In this document: positions 14,676 through 21,646 of the stretch, piece by piece
Numbering within the stretch: position 1 is the first letter of the stretch
Layout of the letters: every line of letters begins with the position of its first letter
Assembly (NCBI GenBank): GCA_904374465.1
Contig: CAJFFY010000035.1
Coordinates: forward strand, 1-27,249
Origin: an uncultured Subdoligranulum sp.
GTDB lineage: Bacteria > Bacillota > Clostridia > Oscillospirales > Ruminococcaceae
Reading direction: 5' to 3'
Length of the DNA: 27,249 bases
The notes under the pieces: model-generated
The model's database searches: none
Told to the model about the DNA's origin: nothing
The model's input: only the letters and a program-made list of their open reading frames with translations
Made by a program: the position numbers and the translations under genes

Positions 14676-15344
14676 TTATTTCATTTTGCCGATATACACC
14701 AGATAGGAATACAGGTAGATCCAAACCGTGCCGCCCAGGCTGGCGGCCAGCAACAAAACCAGGGTGCCGGTTTCGCCCAGGAGCTTGGCAAAGGGCATGG
14801 CTGCCAGGAAAACCACGCCGATCACCACGAACACGATGCCGCCCATTCGCTGGGTGCGGTTCCAGTTGTGTTCGTCGTTGAGCGCCCAGGGGGTCTTGCA
14901 GCCAAAGGTGTAATTCTGCCGGACGCGGGGCATGTAGTTGCCCAGCAGAATGAACAGAATGCCGCAGCCGCCAAATACCAGCAGGCTGGTCAGGTTACCG
15001 CTGTCAGGCAACACCTGAAAAACGGTCAATTCGCTCAGCCAGGTGATGGCGCACAGGAAAATCACGATGCCCACCACAAAGCCGCGGTAAATTTTTCCGA
15101 ACTTTTCGTAGTTCTGGGCACGGGGATCGATCTTGGGGACGATGGCCAGCATCAGCAGAATCCCCAGTGGCAGGGCGCACAGCAGCAGAACGGTGGATTT
15201 GGGCCCCCAGCCGTCCGCCTGGCCGTCAAAGCCCCAGTGGGTGGGAACGGTATCCGGCAGGGCGGGGTAGAAGTACAGGTGTGCCGCAAAATTGAGTACA
15301 CACAGCGCCAGCAGGGCCAGGTAGAGCTTTTTATTCTTCATCAT
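14676..15344 (-). CDS. sdpI: SdpI-family membrane protein (DUF1648 plus SdpI domain)
   Basis: This 222-residue integral membrane protein has about six hydrophobic segments (around 7-25, 50-68, 88-108, 118-136, 168-186 and 193-215). The segment LPDTVPTHWGFDGQADGWG (29-47) is the DUF1648 signature, and LGNYMPRVRQNYTFGCKTPWAL with NWNRTQRMGG is the SdpI signature. In B. subtilis SdpI gives immunity to the toxin SdpC and sequesters the repressor SdpR when toxin is bound. Here sdpI overlaps the end of the sdpR-like gene by 14 bases, the same two-gene operon. No sdpA, sdpB or sdpC gene is present nearby, so it is an orphan immunity/signalling unit in this window. Confidence 0.9.
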   Translation of the reverse strand: MMKNKKLYLALLALCVLNFAAHLYFYPALPDTVPTHWGFDGQADGWGPKSTVLLLCALPLGILLMLAIVPKIDPRAQNYEKFGKIYRGFVVGIVIFLCAITWLSELTVFQVLPDSGNLTSLLVFGGCGILFILLGNYMPRVRQNYTFGCKTPWALNDEHNWNRTQRMGGIVFVVIGVVFLAAMPFAKLLGETGTLVLLLAASLGGTVWIYLYSYLVYIGKMK

Positions 15345-15612
15345 CAGGTTCCCCCTTTACCAGGTTGACATCGTAAAACCACTTGACCAGCTCCTGAAAC
15401 ACGGTCAGATTGACGCTGTACACGATGTTTTGGCCGCTGCGCTGGTCACAGATGAGCCCGGCGGATTTCAGAATATTGAGATGGTGGCTGACCGATGGTT
15501 TGGTCATGGAAAAATGTGCGGCAATCTCGCCGGCGGTCATGTCGCCCCGGGCCAGCAGTTCCAGAATGTGCCGCCGTGTGGGGTCAGCCAGTGCTTTGAA
15601 GGCATCTCCCAT
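15331..15612 (-). CDS. sdpR: ArsR-family repressor, SdpR-like
   Basis: This 93-residue winged-helix regulator begins MGDAFKALADPTRRHILELL, the canonical opening of the autorepressor/SdpR branch. The recognition region is MTAGEIAAHFSMTKPSVSHHLNILKSAGL, followed by a wing RSGQNIVYSV. It has no metal-binding Cys motif of the ArsR/SmtB type, which fits regulation by its membrane partner rather than by metal. It is the first gene of the sdpR-sdpI operon; the reading frames overlap by 14 bases. A TTGACA-type promoter and a perfect inverted repeat just downstream of the predicted start suggest autorepression. GAAAGGAAAGGGA upstream supplies the ribosome site. Confidence 0.93.
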   Translation of the reverse strand: MGDAFKALADPTRRHILELLARGDMTAGEIAAHFSMTKPSVSHHLNILKSAGLICDQRSGQNIVYSVNLTVFQELVKWFYDVNLVKGEPDDEE

Positions 15613-15653
15613 AGCAGAATCCCTTTCCTTTCAAAAAAATGGATATAAAATAG

Positions 15654-15677
15654 ATATTTAGAAAAACATCTAAATAT
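15654..15677. promoter_or_regulatory. Inverted-repeat operator, probable SdpR-like site
   Basis: ATATTTAGA and TCTAAATAT are exact complements separated by six bases. The site covers roughly the first 30 transcribed bases downstream of the sdpRI promoter, suiting autorepression by a dimeric ArsR protein. It is strikingly AT-rich in a GC-rich genome. Confidence 0.65.
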
Positions 15678-15687
15678 GTTTGCGGTA

Positions 15688-15716
15688 AGCATACCACAGG
15701 GCGGGCAACCTGTCAA
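15688..15716 (-). promoter_or_regulatory. Sigma-A promoter of sdpRI
   Basis: On the minus strand a perfect TTGACA lies 17 bases before TATGCT (four of six), with transcription predicted to start near 15681. Confidence 0.65.
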
Positions 15717-15730
15717 GGGGCACAGAACAA

Positions 15731-15766
15731 AAACAAAAATCCCGGTGCAGGACTTCTGCACCGGGA
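15731..15766 (-). terminator. Terminator of the trigger-factor-like lipoprotein gene
   Basis: TCCCGGTGCAG and CTGCACCGGGA surround a five-base loop. Read leftward, the stem is followed by ATTTTTGTTTTTG, immediately after the gene's stop codon at 15776. Confidence 0.9.
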
Positions 15767-15775
15767 AAGTGGAAC

Positions 15776-16969
15776 TTATTCGTATTTCACATTATCAATG
15801 AGGTTTTGCATGACGATGCTGTCCAGCAGCTGGCATTTGACGTAATTCTCGCCATAGACCTGGGTGAGGTTGCTGGGGTCCTTGATGCCGTACTGGTTGA
15901 CGAATTCGGTGTTCAGGGTGTCGGTGTCGCAGACCAGGCCGGTCTTTTCGGCCACGGCCTGCAGCAGCAGCGTCTGCTCCAGCTGGGAGTTGATGCTGCC
16001 GTCCATGTCGGCCAGGAACTCCTCAACGGTGTTGTAGCTGGTGCCGAACATGCCCGAGGATACAATGGTGGTCATGTTGGTACCGTAGTTCTGGGCGTAA
16101 TTGTAAATGCCGTAGAGCAGCACGTTGCGGAAGTATTCCTTGGCGGACTCGGGCAGTTCTTTGGCAAAGGAGACTTTGTCGTGCAGGGCCGTATAGATGT
16201 CGTTGTACTGATTGCTGAAGGCGATTTGCTTTCTGGCGTACTCGTTCAGACCGGCCACATCGGTCAGACCGGTGGTTTCGGAAAGATTTTCCTGCACCCA
16301 TTCGTCGGTCAGTTCCGGGGTAACCGTCTCGCTGATGTAGTTCAGCGTGGTGCTGAAAACGGCATCCTTGCCGGCCAGGTCGGTGCTGCCGTAGTTGTCC
16401 GGGAAGGTGACGTTCACGTCAAAGGTTTCGCCCGGCATGTGTCCCACAATCTGATCCTCAAAATCATCGATGTAGCTGCCGCTGCCCAGGACCAGGTCGG
16501 TACCCTGGCCGTTGGTGCTGCCGCCGTCAAATTCCACTCCGTCGATGGTGCCCACATAGTCGATGTTGACGGTGTCACCGTTGGCAGCGGCGCGGTCGGT
16601 GACCTGGTTGGTGGTGGCAAAGCTGGAAAGAATATTGGTGTCCAGGAACTCGGTCACATCCTCATCGGTGACCTCTCCCAGCGAAGCGTCGATGGTGATA
16701 TCGGCGTAATCCTCCGGCAGGGTGACGTAATCGGTGGCGGTGACGCCCTTCAGATAGCCGTTCTCGTCGAAGCCGTCGGAGTAGCTGAAGGATGCCAGGT
16801 ATTCGTAGGCGGATTCGTCGGGAGCGGAGCTTTCGGCGGTGGCAGTCTCCACCGTGGCGGTTTCGGCGGTGGACTCACTGTCAGCGGAACTGCTGCAGCC
16901 GGCTAGCGCGGCGGTCATGCCCACGGCCAGCACACCGGCCGCGGTACGGAAGAAAAGTTTGTTTTTCAT
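15776..16969 (-). CDS. Trigger-factor-like FKBP peptidyl-prolyl isomerase lipoprotein
   Basis: This 397-residue secreted lipoprotein has a signal peptide ending in the lipobox LAGC (C25) and an acidic Ser/Thr/Ala/Glu linker to about residue 55. A region resembling the trigger-factor segment before the PPIase domain follows. An FKBP-type isomerase domain (about 128-215) contains GDTVNIDYVGTIDGVEFDGG and GHMPGETFDVNVTFPDNYG. The remaining part, to residue 397, is helical and resembles the trigger-factor C-terminal chaperone arm. The ribosome-binding N-terminal domain of cytosolic trigger factor is missing, as expected for an extracytoplasmic foldase. The start is set by AGGAGAAC before the ATG at 16969; upstream in-frame codons are not signal-peptide-like. 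It probably helps fold secreted or cell-wall proteins. Confidence 0.9.
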   Translation of the reverse strand: MKNKLFFRTAAGVLAVGMTAALAGCSSSADSESTAETATVETATAESSAPDESAYEYLASFSYSDGFDENGYLKGVTATDYVTLPEDYADITIDASLGEVTDEDVTEFLDTNILSSFATTNQVTDRAAANGDTVNIDYVGTIDGVEFDGGSTNGQGTDLVLGSGSYIDDFEDQIVGHMPGETFDVNVTFPDNYGSTDLAGKDAVFSTTLNYISETVTPELTDEWVQENLSETTGLTDVAGLNEYARKQIAFSNQYNDIYTALHDKVSFAKELPESAKEYFRNVLLYGIYNYAQNYGTNMTTIVSSGMFGTSYNTVEEFLADMDGSINSQLEQTLLLQAVAEKTGLVCDTDTLNTEFVNQYGIKDPSNLTQVYGENYVKCQLLDSIVMQNLIDNVKYE

Positions 16970-17009
16970 GGGGTTCTCCTGTGTAGTAAAAATTGCATAC
17001 GCAAGTTTT

Positions 17010-17015
17010 ATTATA
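17010..17015 (-). promoter_or_regulatory. -10 element of the foldase gene
   Basis: A perfect TATAAT on the minus strand lies about 40 bases before the ATG. The best -35, TGTACT at 16 bases, matches only three of six, so the promoter is incomplete by consensus. Confidence 0.45.
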
Positions 17016-17069
17016 CACGGTTTTTCAAAAAAGTACAGCAAAAAATGAAAAAGCGGGGCAGGGAAAAGC

Positions 17070-17100
17070 TTGACTTGAAGCACACTTTAAGATGTATAAT
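17070..17100 (+). promoter_or_regulatory. Possible promoter of the aldo/keto reductase gene
   Basis: TTGACT and a perfect TATAAT are separated by 19 bases, longer than optimal. Lengthened spacers are typical of promoters activated by MerR-type regulators, but no such gene is nearby. Confidence 0.45.
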
Positions 17101-17159
17101 GGGGCTGTACATAACGGAGCGGGAGAACCCGCCGCCAGATAAACGGAGGAACCGAAACG

Positions 17160-18296
17160 ATGGATATCTTCAACAATGCAAAAAAACTGGGCTTCGGCCT
17201 GATGCGCCTGCCTCTGACGGACCCCAACGAGGCCGGCAGCATCGATGTGGAACAGACCAAACAGATGGTGGACACCTTTTTGGAGCGCGGGTTCACCTAC
17301 TTTGATACGGCCTGGATGTACTGCGCTTTTCAGAGCGAGAACGCCGTCAAAACCTGCCTGACCAGCCGTCATCCCCGGGACAGCTTTACCCTGGCGGACA
17401 AACTGCATGCAGGTTTCATCCATACCCTGGAAGACCGGGACAAGATCTTCAACACCCAGCTGGAAAAAACCGGGGCCGGCTATTTTGACTACTACCTGCT
17501 GCATGATGTGGGGGTGGAGCACTACGAGATTTATCAAAAACTGGATTGCTTTGCCTGGCTGGCCGAAAAAAAGCGCCAGGGTCTGGTCAAGCATATGGGC
17601 TTTTCTTTCCATGACCATGCGGACCTGCTGGACAAGGTGCTGACCGAGCACCCGGAGGTGGAGTTTGTCCAGCTGCAGCTCAACTACCTGGATTGGGACA
17701 GCGAGGGTGTGCAGTCCCGCAAATGTTATGAGGTGGCCGAAAAGCACGGCAAACCGGTGATCGTTATGGAACCGGTCAAGGGCGGTACGCTGGCCAATGT
17801 GCCGGAGTCGGTGGAGAAGCTCTTCAAAGACTATGCGCCGGAAGCGTCGGTGCCGTCCTGGGCCATCCGCTTTGCAGCCAGCAAGCCCAACGTCAAGATG
17901 GTGCTTTCCGGCATGAGCAATATGGAACAGTTGTTGGACAATACCGGCTACATGCAGGACTTCCGTCCCCTCAATGGGGAGGAGGAACAGCGGGTGGCCC
18001 GCGCGGTGGAACTGATCAATGCCAACATTGCGGTACCCTGCACCGGTTGCTCCTACTGCACCGACGGCTGCCCCATGCACATTGCCATCCCGAAGTATTT
18101 CTCGTTGTACAATGCGGATCTGCAGGAAGTCAAGAGCAAAACCTGGACCCCCCAGGGGGAATACTACGACAACCTGACCAAGAACTTCGGCAAAGCCAGT
18201 GACTGTATCGCTTGTGGCCAGTGTGAAGGTGTCTGCCCCCAGCATCTGCCCATCATTGAGAACCTGAAAAAGGTAGCTGCCCATTTCGAAAAATAA
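17160..18296 (+). CDS. Aldo/keto reductase with C-terminal 4Fe-4S domain
   Basis: This 378-residue cytoplasmic oxidoreductase joins an aldo/keto reductase barrel (about 1-270) to a ferredoxin-like C-terminus. The expected catalytic tetrad is visible: D49 and Y54 in YFDTAWMY, K81 in ADKLHAG, and H115 in LLHDVG. Two cysteine sets, C294/C297/C300/C304 (CTGCSYCTDGC) and C349/C352/C355/C359 (CIACGQCEGVC), should bind two 4Fe-4S clusters. The two-set tail is common in anaerobic Firmicutes, and the usual substrate is unknown; the clusters suggest electron exchange with ferredoxin rather than simple NADPH-only chemistry. GGAGGAA precedes the ATG. It diverges from the foldase lipoprotein gene and ends at a bidirectional terminator. 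Confidence 0.93.
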   Translation: MDIFNNAKKLGFGLMRLPLTDPNEAGSIDVEQTKQMVDTFLERGFTYFDTAWMYCAFQSENAVKTCLTSRHPRDSFTLADKLHAGFIHTLEDRDKIFNTQLEKTGAGYFDYYLLHDVGVEHYEIYQKLDCFAWLAEKKRQGLVKHMGFSFHDHADLLDKVLTEHPEVEFVQLQLNYLDWDSEGVQSRKCYEVAEKHGKPVIVMEPVKGGTLANVPESVEKLFKDYAPEASVPSWAIRFAASKPNVKMVLSGMSNMEQLLDNTGYMQDFRPLNGEEEQRVARAVELINANIAVPCTGCSYCTDGCPMHIAIPKYFSLYNADLQEVKSKTWTPQGEYYDNLTKNFGKASDCIACGQCEGVCPQHLPIIENLKKVAAHFEK

Positions 18297-18306
18297 CCCG
18301 TCAGAC

Positions 18307-18347
18307 AAAAAAGCGCCGTCCCGGCTTTTGCCGGGACGGCATTTTTT
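18307..18347. terminator. Bidirectional terminator between the reductase and lipoprotein genes
   Basis: GCCGTCCCGGC and GCCGGGACGGC pair around TTTT, with A-rich and T-rich flanks. The rightward T tract reaches the stop codon of the converging lipoprotein gene. Confidence 0.92.
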
Positions 18348-19636
18348 CAGCCGATATACGGCCCTACTTCGGTGTAGTTGGGCATACCGTTTAAAAAGTC
18401 TTCCGAGGAGATCAGCCCCAGGAACCCGCGGCTGGTATCCACGGTGGCGGGGGTGCCGTCAGGGCCGATGTCAACCCGGGTATATGGCTCATACCGGCAA
18501 TCCACCAGCAGAGTATCCCCAAGATTTACATAAATGCGGGGTTGATGACCGCTTCCGTTCCAATAATTTTCGGGCAGGGCAGGGCGTTCCCGCACTTCGC
18601 CGGTCCGGGTGTTGATCATCACTGTCGGAAAGTCAAAGACAAGCCAGTCCTCCACCTTGTCCAGCATCCAATGGTGGCCGTCCCGGTATTCGGCGGGGAT
18701 GTTTTCAGCAAAGAGGTGCGTCTCACCGGTTTCCGTGTCCAGCGTACAGGCGGTGCCGGCGGTCCAGTCTATCTGATAATAGGTCCCCTCCAGAATTTCG
18801 GCGGTGTGACTGTCCAGAATCCCTTCTTCTGTATCGTAGGCAGCCAGTTGCCGCATCTCACCCGTTGCAGGATCGAACAACCAATGCACAATCCGTCGGG
18901 TGATGGCGCTGGTGAATCCTTCGCTGTCGTTCGGCGGGAATTCCTGTTCGAACTGGATCAGAACAAACTTGGAGCCGACAGCACCCAACAACAGATCAAT
19001 GGGAACCTCCGTGTTTTCCAGCAAATCCGCCGTTTCGCCGGTACTGGGGTCGATGCGGAACAGCGCCGTCTGACCGCCATACCCGCCGTGGTATCCAAGG
19101 CAGTACAGATAGGTCCCGTCCGTATAGGGGGCTGTGGCATTGTCAAAGCCCAGCGCATCAAAGGTGGCATCGTTCACCGTGGCTACCACCCGACGGTTTT
19201 GGCAATTCCGATCCAAGAGTACCACATTGCTGTCCTGTGTCTCGGGAAAGTGATTGTTGGTGAAGGCCACCAGTGTGTCGTCATCCAGGACATAGACGCC
19301 GTCGCACGCACCGCGGCGGAAAACGGCAGGACAACTTTCGGTGTCGTGGGTACATCCCTCCACCGAACAGGGAACCGCCGTCTGGTGGGCAGTCAGATCG
19401 GCTACCCAGTATCGGATCAGATCGCCGCCCGGCATTTCCGTCATGTAATACTGTTTCGTGTCACCTTGTCGCAAGGGATGCAGGTCGGCGGCGGAGGATG
19501 CCACGGTGTTTGTGGATTCCGGGGTGGTGGAAATTTCAGAGGGGGCGGTGGCAGGACGGATGCTGCTGCCGGAGGGTGTGCCTGTGCAGCCCGCCAACAG
19601 CAGCCCGGCCAGCGCCAGCGAAATGACTCGTTTCAT
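18347..19636 (-). CDS. Lipoprotein with CxxxxCxHxxxxC motif, paralogue A
   Basis: This 429-residue predicted surface lipoprotein has the signal peptide MKRVISLALAGLLLAGC with lipidated C17, then a Ser/Thr/Pro linker. The segment PCSVEGCTHDTESCPA places C90, C95, H97 and C102 in a C-x4-C-x-H-x4-C pattern, a possible metal site or disulphide knot. Repeated strand pairs ending in TGE (DPSTGETADLL, DPATGEMRQL, DTETGETHLF, NTRTGEVRER) suggest a beta-propeller. It shares DRNCQNRR, LPENYWNG, GHQP, DCRYEPYTR and DFLNGxPNYTEV with the next gene, so the two are tandem paralogues. It is the last gene of a five-gene operon led by a response regulator; AAGGAG precedes its ATG. Similar lipoproteins are known from gut Clostridia, but no function is known to me. 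Confidence 0.88.
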   Translation of the reverse strand: MKRVISLALAGLLLAGCTGTPSGSSIRPATAPSEISTTPESTNTVASSAADLHPLRQGDTKQYYMTEMPGGDLIRYWVADLTAHQTAVPCSVEGCTHDTESCPAVFRRGACDGVYVLDDDTLVAFTNNHFPETQDSNVVLLDRNCQNRRVVATVNDATFDALGFDNATAPYTDGTYLYCLGYHGGYGGQTALFRIDPSTGETADLLENTEVPIDLLLGAVGSKFVLIQFEQEFPPNDSEGFTSAITRRIVHWLFDPATGEMRQLAAYDTEEGILDSHTAEILEGTYYQIDWTAGTACTLDTETGETHLFAENIPAEYRDGHHWMLDKVEDWLVFDFPTVMINTRTGEVRERPALPENYWNGSGHQPRIYVNLGDTLLVDCRYEPYTRVDIGPDGTPATVDTSRGFLGLISSEDFLNGMPNYTEVGPYIG

Positions 19637-19658
19637 ACATACTCCTTTTGTGCAGTTC

Positions 19659-20909
19659 TCAGTAAGGCCCTTTGCAGACTTCGGTGTAGTTGGGAACGCC
19701 GTTGAGAAAGTCGTCGATGGAAATCAGCCCCAGGTACATCTGTTCGGTCTCGGTGGTGATGGGCGTTCCGTCCTTGTCGATGCCGGTGCGGGTATAGGGC
19801 TCGTACCGGCAGTCCACCAGCAGCCGGTCCTGCAGCTGCAGAAAGATGGAAGGCTGGTGCCCGTATCCGTTCCAGTAGTTTTCCGGCAGATCGGCCCGCT
19901 GTCGAACCTCACCGGTCTCGGCATTGACCAGCAGCGGCAGATTGTAAAAGACCAGCCAGCCGTTGAGGTTGGCTTCCATCTGGTAATCGGAGGGCGGCTC
20001 GTCCGGGGCGATGACAGGCAGCTGGTCGGTGAGCAAGCGACTTTCGCCGGTGGCGAGGTCCACCGTGGAGAGGGTGCCGGCGGTGCTGTCCAGCCAGTAA
20101 TACTGGTCGCCGACGATATAGAAATACTGCCGGTCCAGTACATACTTGTCGGAGGAATAGCTGCACAGCTCCCGGGTTTCGCCGGTGTCTATGTTCAGCA
20201 GAATGTGGGTCAGGGTGCCGGTGGGGTGGGCCATGGCGTCGGCGGCCAGGTCCCCGGTGGGGTCAGGGTAGGTTGTGTCGGACTGGGTCAACACAAAATC
20301 CCGCCCGATGGCACCCAGGTAGGGGGATTCCAGGGGCTGTCCGCCGCTCAGATCGGTCACGGTGCCGTCTTCCAGGGTTACGCGGTACAGATGGGTGCCA
20401 TCGTTTTCAGCGCCAAAAAAGTAGAGCGCCTCTCCGTCGGTGTACAGGATTCTGGTGTTCCAGTAAGGATAAATCCCGTCCAGTTCCACGAGATCCCGGC
20501 GGTTCTGGCAGTTGCGGTCCATCAGGAAGAGGGTGGCGGCCTCATAGGGGCCGGAGAGGGCTATCAGCGTGTTATCGTCCACAACCAGCGGTGTGGTGGA
20601 GGGGAGCTTTGTGGTGACGGCGGGACAATCGGCGGTGTCGTGAGTGCAGCCTTTCACGTCGCAGGGGATGGAGTCTTCGCCGCTGTCCAGGTCTATGATG
20701 TGGTATTGCAGCATGGTTTCGGCTTCATCTACGGTCGTTTCGGTATAATACTGCTTTTCGTCGCCGCTCTGCAGCATGCGCAGAGGTTCGCCGGAGGCGG
20801 AAACCGAAGCTGTGGTCGATTCGGCTGTGGCGGTGCTGTCGGCGGCAGGGGCGCTGCCACAGCCTGCCAGCAGCAGGGTGGCCAGCAAAATGGAATACAC
20901 TCGTTTCAT
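19659..20909 (-). CDS. Lipoprotein with CxxxxCxHxxxxC motif, paralogue B
   Basis: This 416-residue predicted lipoprotein has signal peptide MKRVYSILLATLLLAGC (C17) and a Ser/Thr/Ala linker. The segment PCDVKGCTHDTADCPA gives C83, C88, H90 and C95, the same pattern as paralogue A. TGE-ended strand pairs recur (DTGETREL, ATGESRLL, AETGEVRQR). The opening after the linker (LQSGDEKQYYTET) parallels LRQGDTKQYYMTE of paralogue A. The ATG at 20909 is chosen because AAGGAGGA precedes it; the frame continues upstream, but that stretch overlaps the preceding gene. It starts 35 bases after that gene and ends 22 bases before paralogue A, so all are probably one transcript. The protein probably acts outside the membrane with the linked two-component system, by context only. 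Confidence 0.88.
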   Translation of the reverse strand: MKRVYSILLATLLLAGCGSAPAADSTATAESTTASVSASGEPLRMLQSGDEKQYYTETTVDEAETMLQYHIIDLDSGEDSIPCDVKGCTHDTADCPAVTTKLPSTTPLVVDDNTLIALSGPYEAATLFLMDRNCQNRRDLVELDGIYPYWNTRILYTDGEALYFFGAENDGTHLYRVTLEDGTVTDLSGGQPLESPYLGAIGRDFVLTQSDTTYPDPTGDLAADAMAHPTGTLTHILLNIDTGETRELCSYSSDKYVLDRQYFYIVGDQYYWLDSTAGTLSTVDLATGESRLLTDQLPVIAPDEPPSDYQMEANLNGWLVFYNLPLLVNAETGEVRQRADLPENYWNGYGHQPSIFLQLQDRLLVDCRYEPYTRTGIDKDGTPITTETEQMYLGLISIDDFLNGVPNYTEVCKGPY

Positions 20910-20944
20910 CCAAACGTCCTCCTTTTTTAATTTATAATGGAAAG

Positions 20945-21646
20945 TCACAATCCGGCGTATGTCTCGGGCACCATGGAAGTGACGCTCATGCTGAAATACC
21001 AGCGGTCCAGGCTGGCCGTCAGGTACAACTGGGCGTCGGGGCTGTAACAGGGCGCGGAAGTGCCGTATCCCCGCGGTGTGGACTCCTCCCAGTCGGCAAA
21101 CCCGTCCAGGCCCAACAGGGTGCGGTATGCCTTGACCGCGTCCGAGGGCACAAAGCCTTCCTGCACGCCCAAATTCCCGTGGACGGCGGTCAGGGTGCCG
21201 TAGTCGCTCACCGTCAGGCGCAGGTAGCGGTCCGGATTTGCGGTGGAAAAGGAATAGGTGGTCATGCCGCTGGCCTCCCGCAGGGTGGTGCATTGGGTGG
21301 TTTGCTGAAGAAGCTCATTGGCGGCGGCCAGGAAAGTGTCGGGCCAGACGCCTGCATTGCACAGCCGGGTCAGATAGGGTTGTATGTCTTGCCGGACTTC
21401 TTCCAGGTCCATCTCTGTCCCCACAGTATCCGGGGAAAAGTCCAACTGTCGCCAGGCGTACAGCTCCCGGGCTACCGCATTCTGCCGTCCGGCCGCGCTC
21501 AGGGCATCACCCGAGGCGGGCAACTGCCACAGGGCGGTATCCAGTTGCCGGTCTCGCACCACAAACCAGAGAAAGGGGAGGCCGCTGCACAAAACCACCA
21601 GGCACAGTGTTGTCAAAAGAGGAAAAAAGCGCTCACGAATGTTCAT
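20945..21646 (-). CDS. Membrane-anchored protein of unknown function, coupled to the sensor kinase
   Basis: This 233-residue protein has one N-terminal hydrophobic segment (about 8-30, PLLTTLCLVVLCSGLPFLWFVV) after positive residues. The remainder is presumably extracytoplasmic. A helical region with conserved-looking acidic and Leu residues (TEMDLEEVRQDIQPYLTRL) is followed by beta-type segments (RYLRLTVSDYGTLTAVHG and QLYLTASLDRWYFSMSVT). No family is recognised. The ATG is fixed by GGAGGATTTCC; it overlaps the kinase gene's end by 14 bases, strongly implying co-translation. It could be a sensing accessory or an output of the kinase system. Confidence 0.82.
   Translation of the reverse strand: MNIRERFFPLLTTLCLVVLCSGLPFLWFVVRDRQLDTALWQLPASGDALSAAGRQNAVARELYAWRQLDFSPDTVGTEMDLEEVRQDIQPYLTRLCNAGVWPDTFLAAANELLQQTTQCTTLREASGMTTYSFSTANPDRYLRLTVSDYGTLTAVHGNLGVQEGFVPSDAVKAYRTLLGLDGFADWEESTPRGYGTSAPCYSPDAQLYLTASLDRWYFSMSVTSMVPETYAGL

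Noticed and set aside
15806..16906. Open frame opposite the foldase lipoprotein gene
   Set aside because: Antisense shadow; composition mirrors the Asp/Thr-rich coding strand.
18542..20930. Two long plus-strand frames opposite the tandem lipoprotein genes
   Set aside because: The minus-strand proteins have signal peptides, lipoboxes, ribosome sites and shared motifs; the plus-strand frames have none.
20931..20936. TATAAA on the minus strand before lipoprotein paralogue B as a promoter
   Set aside because: It is so close to AAGGAGGA that transcription would start in the ribosome site, and no -35 exists at proper distance; co-transcription with upstream genes is simpler.
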